A stretch of DNA of 64,000 nucleotides. Origin: Dipteris shenzhenensis. Its lineage: Eukaryota; Polypodiophyta; Polypodiopsida; Gleicheniales. Position numbers and translations under genes: made by a program. The stretch lies in the NCBI GenBank assembly GCA_047967505.1, contig CM106541.1; one strand, given 5' to 3'. Below, in pieces: positions 20,415 through 31,559 of this stretch. The notes below the pieces were generated by a model. That model searched no databases, was not told the origin of the DNA, and worked only from the letters and a program-made list of their open reading frames with translations. The number at the start of each line of letters is the position of its first letter. Position 1 is the first letter of the stretch.

Positions 20415-20943
20415 TGTCATGTGCACGGATTGGTATCTGACATGTACTGGGTACACAAGACTAGCTCAGGTAGCCTGGGGAGGCTTAGAGCTAGGCAGGC
20501 TTGATTCTCGGGTTGAGTGGCAAGGGTACGAACCAGTTTGAGGTCTTCGCTATTTTTGGCGCTTGGGGCCCGAGTCTATAAAAGGGGCCCAGGGGTTCAG
20601 TTCTCAGGGAGCCGATGGGAGCAAGTTTCGTTCCCAGGTGCTAGGTCTGATCCTGGATTGAGTCGCGGACGCGTGCCTGCATCTTAGCGTAGCCCAAGGC
20701 CGAGTAGCAGATCCCAGGCTTCACAGCGCCACCTGGTGGTATGGGACACTAGGCTGGTTTGGATCTGGTTGGGAGTTCGTGCCAGTAGCTCAGCTCGTGG
20801 CTCGGAGGGACATCTCCTGATTCGGGATCACATCCCGTAGATGTCATGGTTGGGTGGTGAGCAGCCTGCTCAGTTTCTCACGTTGTGTTGTGTTCTTGTG
20901 TTTGCTTGCTGATCAGAGGTTTCAAGAGTGCTGGGACGTGTCA
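20415..20943 (+). repeat. Gypsy 3' LTR
   Basis: TGTCATGTGCACGG...GGGACGTGTCA, near-identical to 15711-16243 with a TATA box at 20577-20584. It is preceded by the purine tract and followed by CTAGT at 20944-20948. Confidence 0.93.
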
Positions 20944-20948
20944 CTAGT

Positions 20949-22820
20949 CCAAAGGCGAGCACAAAAAAGGGAGATGACCTCCCAAGGAACGTTCTGCTCA
21001 ACCTAGTGGCGCTCCCTCAAGGGTTATCCAAGCATATGCCTCCAAGCAGATGCAAGTCATGTACGAGAAAAAGGGCGCCTCCTCTATCCTATCCGAGTGT
21101 CCTGCTCAAGCATGCTAGAACCACTCCCCCGGGTCCCACTAAATATCTTGGAGAGGTCAGCCCTCCTAGAGCCACAGGCGCCGAACTGCTCCCTCTGAGG
21201 CTGAAAGGACTGTATTGGGATCAATATGCCAACCCTTGCTCAAGCGGCGCACTATCTTGATTCATTGCTACTCCAAACCATCCAAGGCTGTCTTATCCAA
21301 GTTGTCCCCCTCTGTCTCTGCCTACAATAGGCCTCGCCAAAAGCATCCAAGGGACTCTCGAAAAGAATGAACCTTGAGACGCACCCCTATCCATGGCAAC
21401 TGCCCAGACTAGGTATGAGGTGTCCAAGGACCGTGTAACCCTTTCCACTAGGAAGCGGGGATTGCTACATCAATCTCTGACATCGTGTACTTGCACCCCT
21501 TGAATACGAGAATTTGTGTCACGACAAAATTTATGGCCTAGATTGTATTAAGATAGTTGATGAAATGTATTTAAATAGAAGGTAGGTTAGGTATGCATTC
21601 CCAGGGAGCTGTCTCCAAACCTCAAAAGATCTGGCTGGCCCACTTTCTCACTACTCCCATCCAATGGCGTCCGTTGGCCTAGCATGCACCCCTATTGGTC
21701 TTGGACCTCTGGGTTCCATATGATCGACTGCCTCTCGAACTCCTCCCTACAAGAAGGGCTGACCCGAATGAGCCCCCCAGCCAGATGTTGCCAGACAATA
21801 GAAAGGCTTCTCATAAGGCGGGAGCCCTTCCTTGTGGGAGTGTTGCCACTGTTCACCTATGCGAGGAGTGTTTTCAAGGAGTCCCTGCTAAAGGAGGAGC
21901 TTCCAAGGCTCTGCACTTGGGGTGAGACCACGTACCACCAGCTTGCCTAAGAGGTCTCTACTTTGCATCTTCGGATCAACGATACCCAAGCCTCCACATA
22001 CCTGTGGCATTATCACTATTTGCAATGCCACTCAGGATCGTATTCCGTGTGCCATCCGATCTGATCCTGCCTAGAGAAAGTTGTGCAGCAAGCACCTCAG
22101 CTGCCCCATGCACCCCTGATGGAAGCACCAGCAAGAGGCTATGTACCAGGTCGTGGCAAGGACCTGGTTGACTACGAGTGCTCTACCTGCCAGGGAGAGT
22201 TTGCCCGAGCTCCAATTGGGATCTGCTGCTCTGTTGAGATATCAATACCTACTTGGTAGCCAAGGTATCTTGCTATCTGTCCCCGCGGAATGATGAATCT
22301 AATGAAAGTCGAAAGCAGCTCCCTAGTCTCGGACCTTCTGAACCTCCTCTGTCCCTGTGAAGAAGCCAATAGATTTGGTCTAATTGGTACAGGGCCCGGA
22401 GGCCTCACAATAGATAGCTAAGGCTGTTGATCTCTCCACATAAAAAGCTGTATCATCTGCAAACTTTGAGTCCATCAGCTCCTCCTCTTATCGGATCGGC
22501 AGCCTCATCCATGTGAGGCCAATCGCGTGTGAACATAGAAAATAGCCCAAGGCCTACGCTACAAAAAGGAAGAGGAAGGGGGCGACAGGGAAAACTTGTT
22601 GAACTGAGCGAGAGAGAAAAGGCCTCACCCATGTGTCCCCCAATGATCACCTGACTGGAACTTCCTGCATAGAGAGGTGAGACCCCTCTGATCCACCTCA
22701 CCGAGAAGCCTAATCTTTGAGCTGTACTAGACGGGAGGGAGATGGTCCATTTGAATACCCTGACTGACAAACCATCTAGATATATGTGCGTATCAGGCCG
22801 TGCTAATCCCACTCTAGGAT
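20949..22820 (-). mobile_element. L1-type LINE ORF2: RT palm to carboxy terminus
   Basis: Read on the minus strand with several frame changes, it holds QRLGFSVRWIRGVSPLYAGS-type RT sequence (22730-22660), a FADDTAFYVE catalytic site (about 22480-22450), and a RYLGYQVGIDI thumb block. It then holds KLSLAGRALVVNQVLATTW, the plant L1 signature near 22190-22130, and a GGLGIVDPKMQSRDLLGKL-type tail near 21980. It is interrupted at 20949 by the gypsy insertion, and its tail resumes at 15705. L1 RT works by target-primed reverse transcription; this copy is inactive. Confidence 0.75.
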
Positions 22821-22829
22821 AATCGTATA

Positions 22830-23791
22830 GATGACTCGAGTGCCAACTTCAATAGTCTCCATCTAGGTAAGGCCCACACTCTGTGAAGATAAGTGATTGT
22901 CTGGAAGAGGGCATCAATCTCGAGTGGTTTTGTGGTGAACTCTGGCTACACGGTCTGATGGGATACTAAGGGCTTACTCCGAATCATCCTCGACCCCATA
23001 ATCACCTACAACCTCTCAAATCACCCCCACTTGGTCACTTATAGGTCACTCACTCGAAAGGGTATTGCATACATGGATGTCGGTCTCACAAGTAGCCATC
23101 CCTTTATCGAGGGGTCTTGGAAGTGTGCCTTCAAAGCACTACCGTTCTAGCCTAGCTAGAGCTCCCTACCCTCATGTAAGTTGTGCCCTGGCGGGTGCCG
23201 CGAAGATTGCCCCTAGATAGATGCATGACTGCACAATCTCGACTAGCTCCCCTCGATAAGTGGAGCTGTGTCGATGAAGTTTTGCCCGTGAGGTGTTGAA
23301 AATCATAACCTTGGCTTGCCAATGTTAACTATGGAAGTCCACAAAGCAACAATAAACTCTCTACTTCCGTGCTCAAGCCTCCTCAATGACAGTTCTTAGT
23401 GTAAAGATGTGATCCAATGTAGCATGATATGCTTGAAAGCCTGCCTGCTCCATCACTTTGGATTCCTCACACTCTACCTATGGAGTAACACGAGTGTCAA
23501 GTGTTATTGCATAAACCTTGGACATAACATGTCCAATCATAATGGTCTTGTAGTTTTCTGAACTTATGGGATTCCACGCCTTGTGGATTGGAGGATCTAC
23601 GTGCATGGGAAATGGGTGCAAACCACTCCATTGAATAGCTTTGCGAAGACCGGGGCTAGTGTACGAATACCATATGCAATGTACTCAATACATAGTCCCT
23701 CATGATCTTTGGCTTGACCATTGAGGATTGCGTGTTTGTCATCCCCAACGGTGAAGAGTGAGCAAGAAGTAGGATGCAATGGATGTGGGAG
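22830..23791 (-). mobile_element. LINE (endonuclease/RT family): RT fingers, second half of the split copy
   Basis: From 23791 down, the minus strand reads LPHPLHPTSCSLFTVGD, then GIRTLAPVFAKLFNGV, then SENYKTIMIGHVMSKVYAITL, then QAGFQAYHATLDHIFTLRTV and RVYCCFVDF. These are the fingers and first palm strand of this LINE family. It then jumps to a VNIGKPRL-x-FST block homologous to the VNLGKTKVMIFNT block at about 63100, so the palm with the catalytic YADD is deleted. Its upstream half lies at 11206-11480 on the plus strand. Confidence 0.75.
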
Positions 23792-23796
23792 GTCTG
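23792..23796. repeat. Target-site duplication of copia-C, 5' side (GTCTG)
   Basis: It directly precedes the copia-C 5' LTR and matches the minus-strand GTCTG next to the copia-C 3' LTR (11476-11480). Confidence 0.78.
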
Positions 23797-24029
23797 TGTT
23801 AGAATTATTTGTATATTCTAGGCTACGGCCAATGTAATGTAATAAGTAGGTTAGGGGCACTTTTCCCTCACTGAGGTTTTTCCCCCTAACCACAATCAGA
23901 TCCCTAACTACGGTTAGTGGATAGGATATGGTTTTGTCACTTAGACAAAACCTTACACTCTCTTGTATTTTCAGTACTCATCTATTCAGACGTTTTGCTT
24001 ACTCTTGCATTCTGCTCTCTCAACTCACA
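23797..24029 (+). repeat. Copia-C 5' LTR
   Basis: It runs from TGTTAGAATTATTTG to CTCAACTCACA (233 bp) and is homologous to the minus-strand LTR at 11481-11690. It is followed by a degenerate PBS-like sequence (GTTATGAGAGCAGG, about 24033-24046). The leader and gag lie downstream, so it is a 5' LTR. Confidence 0.85.
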
Positions 24030-24032
24030 TTT

Positions 24033-24992
24033 GTTATGAGAGCAGGTTGCTCCCGGTACTGCCCCTTGCCCACAAGCTCGAGCTTCAGCCCACGTTCCTA
24101 CCAGTCCGTATAGTTCGTATAGATTTCTGTCCATACCGCAGTCTTGTCGCCGTTCGTACATCCAACGCTCCCGTACATCTCTTCCGTGAAGTACCGTATA
24201 GCCTGTTCCATCTTGCTGCTATTCCGTATAGTCCTTATGATTGTACAGATTCCAGAAGTTCATCACAGGTCGTTCCGTATAGCAGGCACCCTCCGTGCAA
24301 GCTCGTTGTCATCGTCCGTACTGCATCTGTGTCATCACTGACCGTACAGTGTACTTCACCTTACATTCGCCGTACAATTGCAAGTTGTCGTCCGTACGAC
24401 CGTACCTACTCCGTACACATTTGGTGTCCGTACATTTTGCAAGTTTTTCCTTGTAGGTGAAGCAAGTGTTTTTTGGCAGGCATTCTTGCAGACAGCCATT
24501 GTTTGGCGTAGTATTTTGGGAGCACATTTGGGGCATCTTGTCTATTGCAGGCATTGCAGTCAGGTTGTAGAACCCGCTCTAGAAATTTGGGGCTTTTTGG
24601 TTCTGCTTGCAATCTTGCAGACAAGATTTGGGGCTTTTGCAGATAATTGCAAAATTTGGGGCTTTTGGTTGATTTCCCCCCTTTTAGATGCAAATTTCTT
24701 GCAGGAATTTTCGGCTTTTGCATTTTGGATGCAATTTGGCAGTTGAAAGATCACTTGGGAGCTTTGCAAGAAGTTTTGGACTCAATTTGAGTCATATTGC
24801 AGACATTCGTCACTTTTTGCAGATATACTTTGCAGATTTTTGGGCATTTGTAGAGCATTGTGGTGCATCTCAAGCCTTTGATAGGCTGTGACAGCAATTG
24901 CCATTGTTGGCAAAATTTTTGGCAGACTTTGGTTGTGCATTTTACATCCTTTACTTGTCTAGTTTGCTGCTTTTTTTAGTTTTCTGGCAGAA
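24033..24992 (+). other. Copia-C leader: CCGTA-motif cluster and TTTGC-rich tract
   Basis: About 14 CCGTA/TCGTA words, mostly CCGTAC and CCGTATAG, occur between 24100 and 24440. The following 500 bases are rich in TTGCAGA and TTTGGGGC words. A pyrimidine run and TTTCTGGCAG end six bases before the gag ATG (24993), which looks like a 3' splice site. No protein domain is present. Confidence 0.6.
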
Positions 24993-26040
24993 ATGGCTCA
25001 GAACAACCCCAGCGAGGTGTTTGGAGTCCTCACACAGGAGGATAAGTTGGATGGCACCAACTACTCCTTGTGGAGTTTTATGGTTCGCAACATCTTGGTT
25101 GGCAGACATCTTTGGGATTATGTCATTGGAGATGAGACAAGGCCATAAACTGTGGCTACACTTGTCACTCCTCCTGCTGGAGGCAGGGGTAGAGGTCAAA
25201 ATGCAGGACAAGTGATTGGAGCAGCAGCTGCTACTCGAGTAGCTCCCACAGTAGAGCATAAAAGGTGGGATTCTAGGGATGCACAAGCTCTTTCAGTTAT
25301 TTCTCTTTCTGTCAAGAGGTTTATTATTCCTCACATTCGGTCATGTAAGACCTCGAAGGCAGCTTAGGGGATTTTAGAGAGCATGTTTGCAGCAAGAAAT
25401 GATGTGAGAGTTTCCTTGCTGAAGAGAGAGCTATCTCATACACATATGGATGAGGGAGATAGCTCACCTCACAAAACTTCAGGATTTGAGGGAACATTTG
25501 TTGAATATAGATGAGGTTAATCCGGATTCAAAGATGATTACCACCACTCTGAATTCTCTTCCTGAGTCTTATCTCAGTTTCCACACCACAGTGAATTTGT
25601 CATTGAGGGGGGGCAGTAATCCTTTCTCTTTTCACGAGTTGGTAGGACTCTTGTTGTAGGAAGAGCAGAGAAGAAAGAATATGGCAACACGGGCTGGCGA
25701 GCACGCCATGCTTTCTAAGTTCAAGGCCAAAGGCAAAGGGCAACAAAAGCAACATGGAAATCAGCCCACACATCAACATAAAGCTGATTCAGAACAGCCC
25801 TCTTATAAGGCTAAAGGTGATGCATATAAGCCTAAAAGGAAGGGCATTTGTGACTGCTGCAAGAAACTAGGTCATTACATTGGTGAATGCGAGAAGCGAA
25901 TAGCTAAGGAAAAGAAAAGGGATTCAGGTATGGCTGTCTCAGATGCATCAGCTTCTAATGCACATGATGGAGGGGATGTTACAGCCAACTTTATGGAGGA
26001 GCACTATGCCTTTTTGTCTTGCATTTCAGATTTTCCAGTG
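24993..26040 (+). pseudogene. Copia-C gag
   Basis: It starts MAQNNPSEVFGVLTQEDKLD and then carries GTNYSLWSFMVRNIL, the copia gag amino-terminal motif. A RDAQALSVISLSVKRFIIPH block and a HLTKLQDLREHLLNIDE-type block of the UBN2 family follow. A zinc knuckle C-x2-C-x4-H-x4-C (about 25852-25893: CDCCKKLGHYIGEC) lies after a Lys/Gln-rich linker. In-frame stops occur near 25147, 25366 and 25658, and there is a frame change near 25450. The sequence ends abruptly near 26040 against LINE sequence on the other strand, and no protease follows. Confidence 0.87.
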
Positions 26041-26044
26041 GCTC

Positions 26045-27025
26045 TATGTCGGTCGGTCTATCTCCTGTGGTAGCGGGAGGCGTGCTCTCTTGGATCTTTG
26101 TATCGGATGGGCTACATCGAGAGTAATGCCATGTCTCTGGCGGTCCCCTCTAAGGAGTGCTAAGATATGTCGAACCTCAATCATGAGTCCTCTGGCCGTC
26201 CCACGTGTCGTGTGTGGTCTTTGCGTCTCTCGTCCAGCCATATCGTGGTGATGACGGGTCTCACTTCTGATTCATAGTGCTCTCATCTCCTGGAGTTTCT
26301 CCCCCTCAATCTCATCTAGTGCTGGCTCAAATGTGTAAAAATCAGTGACGTGTGTCTGTCCTCGATCTAGCTTGGTGTCATGAGGCATCGACAGTAGCTG
26401 ATCTCTGGGCTGCCACACAAGGGAATCTGTGTGTCTCCGCATCTCAATCAGGTAGAGCCCAATGCAGATCTGGTCGGGGAAGTGTATCAGTTGTGTGTGT
26501 GGTCCGAAGCCGAGCCCCTCCTGAAGGAGGCAGTGTTATCACCCTCGGATCTCATAGTAGGTCGGACAAATATATAGAAAATGCTCCTCTGTCTTGACCT
26601 CCTCCATCGTGCATAGTCTACAGACCTGCTGCTCTCTAGGTATGTCGGCCGCTCTCCGAGCCTCAACCCGCCAGTTGATGGGACGAGACTCGTATTTGTC
26701 CAATAGCAATCTGCAAGGTGTGTGAAACTATCCTATCCTCGAGGTAATGGGGCTTGATGATGAGACCATGCTCCGATATCCTCAGAAAGTGGTCATGATA
26801 GAACTGTGTCTTGGTGGGGAACTCCTGATCCTCCCCCCCAAGCTCGAGATGTGTGAAGCTAGAGAAGGTCTAACCGTATGATACGGTTAATCTCATCATG
26901 TGGGTGAGCAAAGAGGGGCATGTGGCTGCCCAATACTCCGAAGAGCGAGCTAGAGGGAGTGTAACAACTCCAGAAACCATGGGGCCAAAGCCAACCGAGC
27001 CAGCAATAGAAGAGCCATAAAAGGG
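26045..27025 (-). mobile_element. LINE carboxy-terminal fragment
   Basis: On the minus strand it reads, through frameshifts, the tail of the endonuclease/RT LINE family: a Cys-rich module (related to C-x2-C...HF...C-P-x-YYEIR) followed by a DQ-x-CIG-LYL helix and an HR-x2-LL block. The nucleotide sequence is collinear with 31840-32110 and with the plus-strand copy at 46270-46560. No RT is included. Confidence 0.65.
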
Positions 27026-27028
27026 GGT

Positions 27029-27115
27029 AGAAAGAAAGAAAGAAAATTTATTAGAGTCTTCGGAAGACCGATGGGTCGATGAGACTGAAAGAAAATCTGA
27101 TACAAATCACAGTAA
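27029..27115 (+). repeat. Dispersed repeat with GAAAGAAA tract and TTTATTAGAGTCTTCGG
   Basis: A GAAAGAAAGAAA tract followed by TTTATTAGAGTCTTCGG, a GGGTCGATGAGAC-like stretch and ATACAA resembles the minus-strand sequence at about 33620-33530 (TTTATTAGCGTCCTCGG, GACCCATGGGACC). It sits near gypsy LTRs in both places. Its nature is unknown. Confidence 0.35.
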
Positions 27116-27189
27116 GGGTGGAGCTACTAAAACGAGCATCATCACCCGTGCTGAATAAGGACTTTTGTTCTAAGTACTTTTCGAGTTTT

Positions 27190-27790
27190 GCAGATATAAC
27201 AAGAAGCTTTTCAGTTGAGATCAATTGATTAGAAGTCACCGATTTGTAATATCCCAAGCAATTCATAGAGTATTCTCTTTGTTTGACTTTGGTCAAATAT
27301 TTTTTATAGGCCAAAGAGTTCTTTTGCCTTCGGTCAATGCATTGGCTCTGGTCAAAGAGACTTGACTTCGTTCAAGAAATCTTGGTTTTGGCCAAGAAGA
27401 GTTGACGATGGTGAACCAGAGTATTCAGATCTGACTCCGGTGACTATGGTCAAGGAGCCTTTGTTGGGCTAAAGTTCTTGACCATGGTCAAGGAGTGTTG
27501 ACCTTGGTCAACCAGAGTATTTTTTATTGATTGCATTGGTTAGCAAAGTGGGGATGCCCACAGAGACTAGGATTAGTCTAGAGATTGTATGTGCATGTGA
27601 GAGGCTGACAATTAATGGGTGCCATGGCTATGTGCATTTAATTAGTTGTTCCAGGTATCAAGAGTGGTTTATTCTCCCAGTTTTAAGGAAGCGGTGCTAC
27701 ACCAAAGGAGTCTGCCATTGTTCCGTGTGACTTCGGGCTTAGCAAGCTCCAGAGCTTTGCCATCTTGGGGATGTAACTATTTTTAGTACT
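27190..27790 (+). repeat. Gypsy pol end and 3' LTR dense in TTGAC/GTCAA motifs
   Basis: AAGCTTTTCAGTTGAGATCAATTGA (27211-27235 region) matches the gypsy pol terminus at 34560-34535 on the minus strand, and TGTAATATCCC follows as the LTR start. The LTR is collinear with the minus-strand LTR at 34511-33850, including the GACAATTAATGGGTGCCAT block. Between 27283 and 27511 it holds about 11 exact TTGAC or GTCAA cores. It lacks the first bases of the intact LTR, so it is 5'-truncated. Confidence 0.7.
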
Positions 27791-28510
27791 TAGATCCGGG
27801 AATAGCAGTTGCTGATTTGAGTACTGCCTTCCGCAGTTCATGTACTCAGTTTTTTGGCTGTGCAACTTGTACTCAGATTTTCTTGAGAACCTTTGGGGGG
27901 GTCCAGCCGATTGGTTCTGGGGCCCTAGTGTGGTGTTTGGTGTTTTCTCTTCCTTCCCCTGCACTTGCATGGCTGATTGCTGATTTGCTGCTTGCACTTT
28001 CTGGCGTTTCAATTTGGTGGAGGCTGATAACATGTGGTGTCTTTTGGTTTGTGTGAGGTGTGCATGGTAATATTTTAATTACCAAAGCTTCTGATGTGGG
28101 GGTTGATTTTAGAATGTAAACATGTTGATGTAGCTTGCTTAATCTATATGCCCTCCCATATCAAATTTAAGCTGAGAGAAAACTTGTTTACTGGCTGATC
28201 AATGGTCATAGAGGACTTGCTTCAGCCATTAGGAGTCATATTTGGAAGTTCTACAGAAATTGAGTTTTATATATGTCTTATTGAATCAGTTAAGACAGAT
28301 CTATGCTGTCCAAATGTTTTAGATTATATAGTAGTGAATAAAGAGGTTAAATCATGATGCTTGTGCTTGGGGTAATACTCTTTGTTGTAAAGAGAACTTA
28401 GACTCTGCTTGTATGCATGGGGTTTGTCGTGCAAAGCTAAAAAAGTATTTAAATAAAATTTTGAAGGACTTTTGGACCTTGTATTTTAGCAAAGAAATGC
28501 TTGTGGACAG
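27791..28510 (+). other. Intronic sequence upstream of the first VPS13 exon seen
   Basis: No recognisable coding sequence. A plus-strand open frame (27817-28056) has no known domain. The stretch ends with a splice acceptor (GTGGACAG, 28503-28510). It probably belongs to an intron of the host gene whose earlier exons lie beyond the left edge or were not recognised. Confidence 0.5.
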
Positions 28511-28825
28511 GTGCAAATGTTAAGGGGCATCATGTCTGATAAGGAGTATTTAGTGATTACTGGTTGTGCTGCAACAAACATTGCAGAAGATCCACATTTA
28601 CCACCAGATTTTAGAAATGTGACTACTGAAGTTTCCACTTCATTGGATGATAGTGATGATACACTAAGGGTTTTAGAACTGAGAAGCATTCCTTCTGGAA
28701 AAAGTAGCAATTCAAGGCAAGCGGTCTCATCATGGACAATAACTCGTGTGACCGTAGAGGTTCAGAATGCTGAATTGGAGTTATACAATGGAATGGAGCG
28801 AGACTCAGCACTTGCTCGTGTAGAG
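28511..28825 (+). CDS. VPS13-type protein, internal exon 1 of those visible
   Basis: A 315-nt phase-0 exon bounded by AG|GTGCAA and GAG|GTAAAG. It encodes QMLRGIMSDKEYLVITGC, then an NIAEDPHLPPDFR block, and ends with an EVQNAELELYNG segment. This matches the pattern of plant VPS13 (Arabidopsis M1/M2 group), where repeats of the extended chorein-type groove are followed by a segment with NLAE...LPP.FR. VPS13 proteins form long hydrophobic grooves that carry lipids between membranes at contact sites. The exon is in frame with the next one at 40552 after removal of an 11.7-kb intron. It is not an initiating exon. Assignment rests on recognition of the family, not on an alignment. Confidence 0.82.
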
Positions 28826-31559
28826 GTAAAGCCATTGAATACCATGTTTCTTTTCGGCATGCCTTTATTTCCATTTTTGCCATGGGTTTTGGTTGCATTA
28901 GTTGAGGTTTGCTCAGAGATTTTAGGTTTTTCACCTGGTTTGGAACAGTACATGTCTGTAAAATTGTTATAAGGAGAGGTAGTATGTCAGCAAATGCAAA
29001 ACTGATGGAGAAAATTTGGTTGCATGTTACTGTCTTGAATTGCATTCCCTTTTGGAGTCAAATTCAACGATTCTATGAAAATATATCGATTTGACTACGA
29101 AGAGGAATATATTTTACATCAGTAGGAGACCAGCATGGTCGAATGAAACCAAGAAGGCATGTTACAGTTCGTTTGGCAGCTTGTCTTGTTGTTTTCTCCA
29201 GTCTGCCGTCCTTCAGGTCTCCTTGCACAAAACCTCTCTCTATTTTTCACTATCTACTTTCTCCTCTTACAAATAGCTATTTTTGTTCCCAATCTTGTGC
29301 CCCTTCTGTCCATCTAGTGCCTGTTCTAGTTTCTTACATTCCCTTCGTGGTTGATCTGTTGGCATCATTTTCAGGTTTGTGCATAGAAGCCTTGTGAATT
29401 CCACAATTCTGTATCGATGTGCTTACATCAAATCCTCTCTTCGCTATGTATCTATCTTATGTGTGGGTGTCTGGAGCGTTCTTCTGTTGTGCATCCTCTT
29501 GTCCCACAAGCTGTGTCACTGACTGTATCTTGGATGGAATATATAATAGCTTTCTCAATCAACCTTGTCATAGAATGTTGCAAGTCTCCCCTTCTATTGT
29601 CTTTTTGTATTGCTGACCTGACTGGGCCTCAAAACAAGGAGCCCAATAATATCTTTTCTTTCTCATTGGCTCTTTTACAGGGTGATGCGCTTTCAGCTTG
29701 GACTTGTAGTGGTGCTGTAAGCTTGTAATCCTAGTGTGGGCATGTACGAAACAGTCTTGGTCAACATACAGTAGTGCTTTGGATATGTAGCATGGTTGAA
29801 GGTCACTCTCCTGGATGGTTTTCAAGGCATATGTGAAGAATAATGCATAGGTCGCTTGTCACAGCCTCTACATTGATTCTTAGGGGAGAATTCCCTCTTC
29901 CTCAAAATTTTCTTCATCTGCAGAAATGTCTCATAGCAAAAACGGGACGCACAAGGAGGTCCTGCGATCTCTGTTTGGTCTTGCCCTAGAAGTAAAGGAA
30001 ATTCACAGACCATATCGACGAAGACATAGCCAGCCTGATCCATCTCTCCAATACACAGGCCCAAGAATGTTAGATGAGACCAATGGGGATGTAGGATAGG
30101 AGCACTGGCTAGAATATACTAGATTGTTTATGAGAAAGAGGGCTCATAAATGTCCATAGAGACAGTGGAGGGTGGGAAGTTCAGTTGGCATCCGTCAATC
30201 AAAGATAAACATATCCAAGGTGCGGTGCTACATGAGGTTTGCTAATATGCCTGCAAAAAAATCGTTCAATGCAATAGCTATAAATTCCTTCAATAATGAA
30301 AGACATATGCAAGACATCATGCTACATGAAGGCTTGTTAATATGCTTGTGAAATTTGTGTAAAGGTGACAACCAGTTTGTGGCTGCAAACCAACTGTTTG
30401 TCCAATGTAGTGATGCCATTGATAGACTTGATTGGCTTCAGCCGACCAGGCCGTCGAACTGTTGCAAACTGGCTACAGCCGCTTTCTTAAAAGCCATTTA
30501 TTCTTTTACGTTTCTTTTTGTCCTTAAGTGTTTGGTATAAACCTTTTTAGACATTCAATATGAAAGTTTAACGGTGCATATATCACAAAATCTATTCTTT
30601 GCTATGCATGATTAGTTTATGGTTTCCAATCTTGTGGGCGACTACTGATCTACTAGGGAGCCCAATAGGTAGTCATAGAAGAGATGCACTAAAAGAAGGA
30701 GGTGCTATAACCCATAAGTTTTAGTCAGCATTGTATTTAGTTACTGACTTTGGTGGTCTTCTAGTAATGCTCGAAGCTAGAATTGGTCGTAGACCCTTCT
30801 ACAACATATACGTGAAGTGCAGTACTTATGAGCATGGAAGCCTTAAGCAGATTAAATATTGCAAGCTTGAGCCTTGCATTTATGCTTCTTAGGTAAAGAA
30901 AAGGACCAAAATAATTAGATACCTCGTTGCACCTTGGACCATTGAGTTAGGTACCTCACTGTACCTAGGGGTCTGTCTGATTCTCATCACGAGAACAAAA
31001 TGAAAGGTGAAATGAAGAAGATGATATACGAAGGATCTGTCAACATGTGTACAACAGGGCTCTACTTCCTCTAGTATGTCCAGCATTGGATTATGGAAGA
31101 TTGAGTGGAGGCAACTCATGTCCAACTGGTGAGAAAAAGTATCTCTATGGTGTCGAAGGATCTCCGGGGATGTATCCGTGGCCCCATGCATTGTGGCCCA
31201 GCTGGTCTAGGGCGGTGGTGCACCTATGAGCTGTGGCTCAGGCTAGGGTGAGGCAATGCTGTGGACCTCTGCGTATTGAAGAAGGTAGAAATGGTCAGCT
31301 GTTGTGATGAGGTTAAGGGGCTGTGGGTGTTTGGAGAAGTCTCTTGTTGTGTCACCGCATCTCCAAGGCATCTCTTATGTGGGTAATCAATGAATTCGAA
31401 GGGATACAAAACCGTCTCTAAAGAGGTTGTGGAGGGCTAAATAGCTCGAGCAAAATCAGATATATAACCCGGAAAGTAGCAACTATCTGAGGGCTATAGC
31501 ATGCTGAGATCTAAGACTTAAGCTCAAAAGCCAAAGCCCGGCACCATGGTGACTCACCT
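28826..31559 (+). other. VPS13 first visible intron, left part without recognised genes
   Basis: The donor GTAAAG at 28826 starts the 11.7-kb intron. Open frames here (for example 29143-29397, 29417-29728, and minus 30064-29822) are short, AT-rich and without recognisable domains. No LTR pair or LINE motif was found between about 28990 and 31500, so this is probably old intronic sequence or decayed repeats. Confidence 0.5.

Larger units (their letters stand above)
15711..20943 (+). mobile_element. Ty3/gypsy LTR retrotransposon, both LTRs intact, gag-protease lost
   Basis: A 5.2-kb element with CTAGT target duplications, LTRs of 533 and 529 bp that look nearly identical, a tRNA-Met-type PBS (16246-16258) and a purine tract (GAGGAGGGGAAGTA, 20401-20414). 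Internal order is RT, RNase H, integrase, chromodomain-like end, which is the gypsy order. No gag, zinc knuckle or protease is present. Instead about 1 kb of non-coding sequence with a GTACAGCCTGC-type repeat lies between PBS and RT. In-frame stops and a frame change interrupt pol. It is probably young and non-autonomous. Confidence 0.93.

Noticed and set aside
27817-28056. Open frame just upstream of the first VPS13 exon, considered as an earlier exon
   Set aside because: No resemblance to VPS13 and no matching donor in phase; it lies next to the end of a gypsy LTR.
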